A stretch of 64,000 nt of DNA from Bryum argenteum (lineage: Eukaryota > Streptophyta > Bryopsida > Bryales > Bryaceae): positions 28,075,010 through 28,139,009 of the forward strand of contig CM073321.1 in assembly GCA_037043015.1 (NCBI GenBank), in the 5' to 3' direction. This document shows positions 58,735 through 64,000 of the stretch, piece by piece (positions within the stretch are counted from its first letter, which is position 1; each line of letters opens with the position of its first letter). Below the pieces are notes generated by a model. It did not search any database, had not been told where the DNA came from, and saw only the letters and a program-made list of their open reading frames with translations. The translations under genes were made by a program, and so were the position numbers.

Positions 58735-59495
58735 TGTCCAATTCCGTCTCGATTTCGGACAATGATTTTGATTTCCGTTGCGCTGCTTCTGCTGATTCGA
58801 TTTTGGACTACGGACAATACACAATTTCGCAGAGTCGAATGGGCCATATAATGTACTCAGCAGCTACTGCACAATCAACTATGGACTACTCAACAATGGC
58901 AATCGATGATGGTGTTGTGGATAGTCCTCCTTATGGCGGTAAACGACCACACTCTGCTTGTTCACCTTCCCCGCTGAAGAACCGTACCATGATATAAAAA
59001 ATCAAGTCGAGGTGGCGCTCCGCAAAGAAAGCTTTATGATGATTTTGAGTTAGTTGAGGATGCACTTCCGCTTCAGGTATGTAATACGTGAAGCAGTTCA
59101 TCTATGAATTTTTCTGTGGCTGTTAACTTCAATCGTAGTTTGATTTACTTACATTTCTCTATCTCTTTTCATGCACTTAGGCGACAACTGCAGCAGTCGT
59201 GCCCATACCGGTCATTTTTGAGTCCCCGGCTCTTCGTGTATCACCTCATAAGGCATCGTCGCTGAAAATATCTCGTGCTGCGTCGACACATTCTCTCTTA
59301 CGCCTTGTCCATTGAAGTTTTTGGAGCCGGCAGCAGAACTTGGAGACTGCGGGACTGAACTAATGGGGCCACCTAATCCGTATGTTGCCCACGCTGTTGA
59401 TACCTCGCGTTTGCGCTTACGTACTATGCGCCCGCCATTATACGAGGGTCACCGCCTGACTCAGTCACACGATGGATTTCAGTCCAAAGTTAGTT
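58735..59495 (+). CDS. downstream exons of ParB-HAD locus, unknown
   Basis: After a TATCCAG acceptor: VSNSVSISDNDFDFRCAASA, then SPPYGGKRPHSACSPSPLKN; after one stop (TAA near 58995) QRKLYDDFELVEDALPLQ ends at a GTATGT donor (about 59077). After a CACTTAG acceptor (about 59180) a Pro/Ser-rich stretch (VPIPVIFESPALRVSPHKAS) runs to a stop and a further short frame. Disordered-looking; may be the C-terminus of the same gene. Confidence 0.35.
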
Positions 59496-59499
59496 GACC

Positions 59500-60635
59500 T
59501 CCAGTTCGCGATGCATTGGAGCAACGGATTTTGAAGCTTCAAAGACGTGAAAATTCAAGTTCGCGTTTGTCACCATACACAGGCTACAGTTGTGGATTAG
59601 AAGTGTAGAAGGCACTAGCTGAAACTCGAAGCCATTCGCACTTGTGATACGGCAACAGTCTTGATATGATTTTGAGTACATTGATCGGTATGGTTCTTCA
59701 TGGATAGCCCACATTCAACACGATATTGTATTGTTCTATTCGTATAGAAACATCGTATTTACCATCGTACATTCGGATCATTCATATGTAACTAGAGCTC
59801 ACATATATATCTGGATGAGCATATTTCCTTTGACGTTGTCAATTCGTGTATACAATGTCTATAAATAAACATACATTCATGTATATTCCATTCTAGCATA
59901 CAATTATTCATCCATCTATATCTACTTTATACCATTTTTAACAGACTATTTGTATTTTTATCATTACTTCTGGAACTCAACAATACTCTCATTATTGAGG
60001 GATACTCTCAAAATAATGAATATGGTGTTCTTTCATAAAATCCGCTCACAATTCTCGGACTCGGCCTAGAAAAGATAAGAATAATGTCCGGAATCATGAC
60101 CTCAAGTCATCATTCATTCTAGTAACACTACCTGATAATGAGTTACTAGCTAAAAATTCATTCTAGAAGTTGCAAATCTTTTGCACCATACGATCATGTT
60201 GTTGCCTTTCACAAAATTTGCCGACAACACTTGGAATCGGCATAGAAAATATAAGAATATTGTTGTATAGTGATAAGACTATTATGCCATATATTAATAC
60301 ATGCACAAGTGTGAAGAGGATAAGTATCGTACTCATGTACTAGGAACATCTATAATTCCAATGTATCAAATGCGTGTGTTAGTTTATATAATTAATGGAA
60401 GTAGTTCAATTTTGGTAGTTCTTGAAAAGTTGATATTACAATGACAAGAAAATTCTGCAATGTGTATGTTGTTATTTGTTAGTTTCATTCAAATGTGAAT
60501 CAAAAATCCTCCAAACTTACTTTAAATTTGATTGCAGCAAATAGAACATGGGTATTGGTAATCTCAAAATTATGTATAAGTGACTTAAATTCCCAAGAAA
60601 ATGACAATTTTATATGAGCTTACCAAACACATGTT

Positions 60636-60674
<39 letters not shown>

Positions 60675-61650
60675 TAGAACATAGAAAAATACATGATTTG
60701 ATTTCAAATAACACTTTTTAAATTGTAATTGATGATCAACTTCGTAAACAAATTCAATTATAGTTAATTTACAAATATTGAATAATTAAAGCCTTTAGGT
60801 GTTTGCGACACTTCATGTCTTTAGAACCTCTTCATGTCTTTAGAACGTCACCATGATGCAATTCACAAAGACTTCCAATCATTTAATAAGCAATTGCAGT
60901 GAGTTTGTAGAGCTTTCCATTAGGTTCATATGATCATATCTACTCATAATCATAAAAAGAACATGAAAATGAATTGAATTAGCATAGAAGACATTAATTT
61001 TGTAGAAACCAATTCTTTTTAAAGAAATTAATTATTGCTTTGCAAATAAATTAAAGGAGAAATTTACGTCAAATGGATCTTGAAGATAATCTGAATGAAT
61101 CAACCTCAGATTGATCTCAAACATACTAGTGTGTAGCTTGTGACATCTAAATTTTAAAAGAATAAAAATCGTAGCCTTGTAAGTTTCAACTTATAAATTT
61201 ACTTTGGAGAACTCATAGTTTCAAAAATCAACTCAAAATTGGCAAGTGAACCTAGTCATTGTAAGTTGTAATAATATGTTTTGTAAGAATTTTATCTGGT
61301 AATACACAATGAGGTACATTAAAATCACCGCATTATTGATTCATTTCTACTTCATCATCCCACGATACAATTACATATTTACATGTGAAATATTTCAAAA
61401 ATTTAGATTTCTATGCAACCCTTTCATAAAGATCATAAAGATCAGCCAAATGCGCATACGTGATATTCCTCATAGTCTGTGAATAAAAACATTATTAACT
61501 TCATTTTCACTTCGAAGATGAATTTATACAAATATCAAGAATAATTATATGTTTCCGAGTTGATTATAAAATAATTTTGTTTTATTATCGAGTGCAAATA
61601 ACAAGTATTTCATTTACATATGCATTCATATTGAATACGTATTTTCTTGA
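59500..61650. other. AT-rich intergenic, no gene seen
   Basis: No coding frame with recognisable content. Includes a 35-nt poly(A) run at 60638-60672, which could mark an old retroposed 3' end, though no body is recognisable upstream. Confidence 0.5.
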
Positions 61651-61654
61651 AGCC

Positions 61655-62010
61655 AAGGTAAGGGTATAAATATCAGCGAAGGTATTAATATTAGCCAAGG
61701 TAAGGGTATAAATATTAGCCGAGGTATTAATATTAGCCAAGGTATTAATATTAGCCAAGGTAAGGGTATAAATATTAGCCGAGGTATTAATATTAGCCAA
61801 GGTAAGGGTATAAATATTAGCCAAGGTATTCATATTAGCCAAGGTAAGGGTATAAATATTAGCCAAGGTAAGGGTATAAATATTAGCCAAGGTATTCATA
61901 TTAGCCAAGGTAAGGGTATAAATATTAGCCAAGTCATAAATATTAGCCAATGTAAGGGTATAAATATTAGCCAAGGTATTATTATTAGCGACAATATAAT
62001 TGTTAGCCAA
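61655..62010. repeat. minisatellite with two alternating unit lengths
   Basis: About 16 tandem units of two kinds: an 18-bp unit (AAGGTATTAATATTAGCC) and a 24-bp unit made of AAGGTAAGGGTATAAATATT plus AGCC, interspersed. On the minus strand it gives a repetitive ORF (NIYTLTLAN) that is an artefact. Confidence 0.9.
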
Positions 62011-62139
62011 GGTAAGTTAGGGTATGAATATATTGTATTTTGTACGTATAAATATATGACAACGAAGTGATAGAGGACAGTGAAAGTATGATTGTGCAGG
62101 GTCATCATGACTGAAGGTGGCGGTGTAATGAGTAGATTT

Positions 62140-62175
62140 GGCGGCGTGACGTCACAAAGTCATTTCCCGCGCTTG
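62140..62175 (+). promoter_or_regulatory. promoter-like segment with bZIP and E2F motifs
   Basis: A perfect palindrome GTGACGTCAC (62146-62155; TGACGTCA core, plant TGA/bZIP site) lies 8 bp from TTTCCCGC (62163-62170; E2F consensus). The combination is typical of S-phase and chromatin genes. GC-rich sequence follows, and the exon with the histone-like peptide is 0.7 kb downstream. Confidence 0.5.
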
Positions 62176-62844
62176 CTGTTGTGAGCTGTGAGCGCGCGTT
62201 GCGTTCATTTGTTATTTTCGCTTCGATTCTGCTTCTGCTGCGTGCGTGCCATTGCGTGATTTTTGCTTCGATTCTAAAACCGCTGCGTGAGTGCCATTGC
62301 GTGCGTGCCAATGCGCATGAGTTCTTGAACCCCTCCCCGTGTACTCGTCGGATTTGAAGAGCGCCGTGAAGTGAAGCTTCGAAGCAGCTGCTTCGAATCG
62401 GAGGTTTGAATCTCCCAATGCTTTGCCGATTGCTCATTGTTCACTTAAGTTTGATTGTCTTCGTTGTGTTTAGGGGTATTATGATTCTTCACTTGCATTA
62501 CAATTGCGTTTTCAGAGTCTTAGCGATTCCAGAATTGAGTTGTTTTTTAGGTTATTCTTTGGAGTGGGTTCAAGAAGTTGATCTGTGGATGATTTTGTTT
62601 GTGTTCCATCAAACAAAATGCTTCATTGCCTTCGGATTCATGTTTTAGACGTATGTTAGCTACTTCCGGTTGTATTTCAAAGTTCGAGAGGTGCGACAGC
62701 TTGCCTCCTAATTTTTTTACGTTGCTTCCTTCGTTGATTGAAGAACTCTGATCTTTAAAAGTCAAACCCTAAATCTCGCGTTTTCAGACTCATTTTGAAA
62801 TAGAATAAAGTACTGATGAAGCAGTTTTTTTTCCTTGAATGCAG

Positions 62845-63024
62845 ATTGTGTAGACGGTTCGGCCTCAGATTTGTTAAAGTTCTGGCGCGTACAAAGCAAA
62901 CTGCTCGGATTCGTGGCCGTGGTCCTCATCTAGTTCAAAAAGTGTTCGAGAAGCAAAAGAAGGAATTACTGGGCGAAGAAGCAATGACTGAAGAAGCAAA
63001 TCCCGACTGTACGGATCCTCCGAA
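62845..63024 (+). CDS. exon encoding a histone H3 N-terminal tail match (ARTKQTAR)
   Basis: Bounded by a TGAATGCAG acceptor and a GTAAGT donor. The reading frame is open through the exon and encodes RRFGLRFVKVLARTKQTARI, then RGRGPHLVQKVFEKQKKELL and an acidic end. Residues at 62885-62908 are identical to residues 1-8 of mature histone H3, including K4; the next residue is Ile, not K9. It is not a histone gene: the rest of the H3 sequence is absent. The segment is basic, then predicted helical and charged. The partner exons are unknown (upstream exon unclear; the downstream one lies beyond the window). The match could serve as a substrate or decoy for H3K4 readers and writers; that is inference. 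Confidence 0.5.
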
Positions 63025-64000
63025 GTAAGTTCACTTCGTGCTCTTGTGTCTATCTGAGAATGAATGTCATTAGGATTTTGGGGTTCAGTTGCGGATCAAC
63101 CGATGCAGCGAATTTCCTGTGTTTTCTAGCGCAGTAACTGTCCGTACGATGAACTGTGTACAATACGCTCAGTCTCTGAGCACTGATCTCAGCATATGGG
63201 TCGATTGCCCGATGGAGGACGACTATTAGGACGTAGTTGTTATCTCGGATATTGCTTTTGTAAATTTTTTGGTCAGTGTATTGGGCGGCCGACCGATGCA
63301 CAGATAGTTAAGCAGTCCTATACATCGGTCGATCGCCCGATGTCAGACCTCTAGTTCTATACATCGCTCGATCGCCCGTCGATGCCATACAGCCAGTCCC
63401 TCTCTATTACCAGGTACTGCTGTATTGTTCTACAAATTCTCACTGGACATAGGGCGATCGACCTATGCACTGAACAGCTAACCAGTCCTATGCATCGGTC
63501 GATCGCCCGATGCCAGACCTCCAGTTCTGTTCATCGGTTGATCGCCCGATGCCGGACAGCCATTCCATCTCTATCCCCAGATACTCCTGTTTTGTAATAC
63601 CAATTCTCACTGGACATGGGGCGATCGACCAATGCACTGAACAGCTAACCAGTCCTATGCATCGGTTGATCGCCCGATGCCAGACAACCAGTTCTATTCA
63701 TCGGTCTACCGCCCGATGATAGACAACTTCTCAATCTCTATTTTGTGATTCTGCTGTTCTCTTATAGTAAATGTCAGCGGACATGGGGCGATCGACCGAT
63801 GCAATACGTTTGTGCACATGATGGAACTGAGACTCAGAAGCAGGTTTTAATCCACAAGTGCGTAGCCTCTAGAATCCGGATGATGACCAGCCTGATTCAT
63901 CGGTTGATCGCCCAATGCAAGAAAACCAGTGTTTCTAAGTATTGAATCGATGAATTGTTTTAATCGTGTTCGCACTGTCCATCGGGCGGTCGACCGATGA
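63025..64000 (+). repeat. intron with 13 copies of CATCGGGCGATCGACCGATG
   Basis: The 20-nt near-palindrome appears in both orientations, starting near 63196, 63282, 63326, 63364, 63450, 63498, 63532, 63616, 63660, 63699, 63784, 63898 and 63981. From 63400 to 63800 the copies are part of a tandem unit of about 167 bp (CTCACTGGACAT start) carrying three palindromes each. The window ends inside the field. Confidence 0.85.

Noticed and set aside
61585-62010. 141-codon minus ORF of NIYTLTLAN repeats
   Set aside because: Translation of a minisatellite whose unit lengths are multiples of three; no start context or other support.
62845-63024. Histone H3 gene
   Set aside because: Only the first eight residues match; K9, K14 region and the histone fold are absent.

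Overview
The window is nuclear DNA of a streptophyte, most likely a land plant. The signs are a SUVR-type SET gene of plant architecture, many GT-AG introns of only about 80-100 bp, TTTAGGG-like repeats, and a dense population of plant-style transposons (hAT, MULE-like with SWIM, non-autonomous LTR elements). I cannot place the species. Most coding sequence is multi-exon and much of it is decayed, so exon-by-exon reading across frames was needed; long single ORFs are the exception.

Layout: 0.1-2.5 kb, a SUVR1/2/4-like histone H3K9 methyltransferase (pre-SET, SET, post-SET) with one frame break. 3.0-7.1 kb (minus), a broken transposase-like gene whose non-coding stretches are rich in GTAC. 8.1-9.8 kb, a degenerate LTR-element fragment. 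10.2-13.9 kb (minus), a MULE-like transposase-derived gene ending in a SWIM zinc finger, divergent from a small two-exon acidic/basic gene at 14.6-15.4 kb. 16.5-38.2 kb, a gene with one exon at 16.54-16.73 kb and another at 37.86-38.17 kb. Its intron is filled with degenerate repeats carrying the palindrome TTTCGTCGACGAAA and hosts a giant insertion.

That insertion (17068-35151, 18,084 bp) has hAT-type ends (CACGGATGTCA / CAGGGATGTCA), an 8-bp target duplication (GGCCTATG / GGCCTGTG) and a damaged hAT transposase next to its right end. Inside it are an atypical protein kinase gene split by a solo LTR, two paralogous genes sharing a CKKYVKMYH...KLWPR domain (one with a Tyr/Gly/Ser/Gln-rich tail, one with coiled coil and RING-H2), and a 2-kb tandem duplication. 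All four genes sit just downstream of a GC-rich CCGGTCG/CCGATCGG array followed by a TATA box.

38.3-45.5 kb holds a multi-exon gene that reads as a ParB-like domain followed by a beta-class DNA amino-methyltransferase fold, interrupted by a 2.6-kb LTR insertion with a CCGCT duplication. 46.4-51.7 kb is a related LTR element with another 2-kb insertion. 53.4 kb has a near-perfect 57-bp-arm hairpin. 53.8-59.5 kb holds a second ParB-like gene followed by an FCP1/NLI-type HAD phosphatase-like domain; its introns carry 17 copies of a 23-nt palindrome. 61.6-64 kb has a minisatellite, a promoter-like segment with bZIP and E2F motifs, and an exon encoding an exact ARTKQTAR (the first eight residues of mature histone H3). 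That exon is followed by an intron packed with 13 copies of another palindrome, CATCGGGCGATCGACCGATG.

The recurrent theme is that several loci have their own private palindromic motif, expanded in introns or just upstream of promoters and absent from exons. Two of these loci encode ParB-like domains and one of those also a methyltransferase-like domain, both of which belong to families that recognise palindromic DNA in bacteria. Whether the palindromes are targets of the encoded proteins is speculation, but it is the most interesting testable idea in the window.
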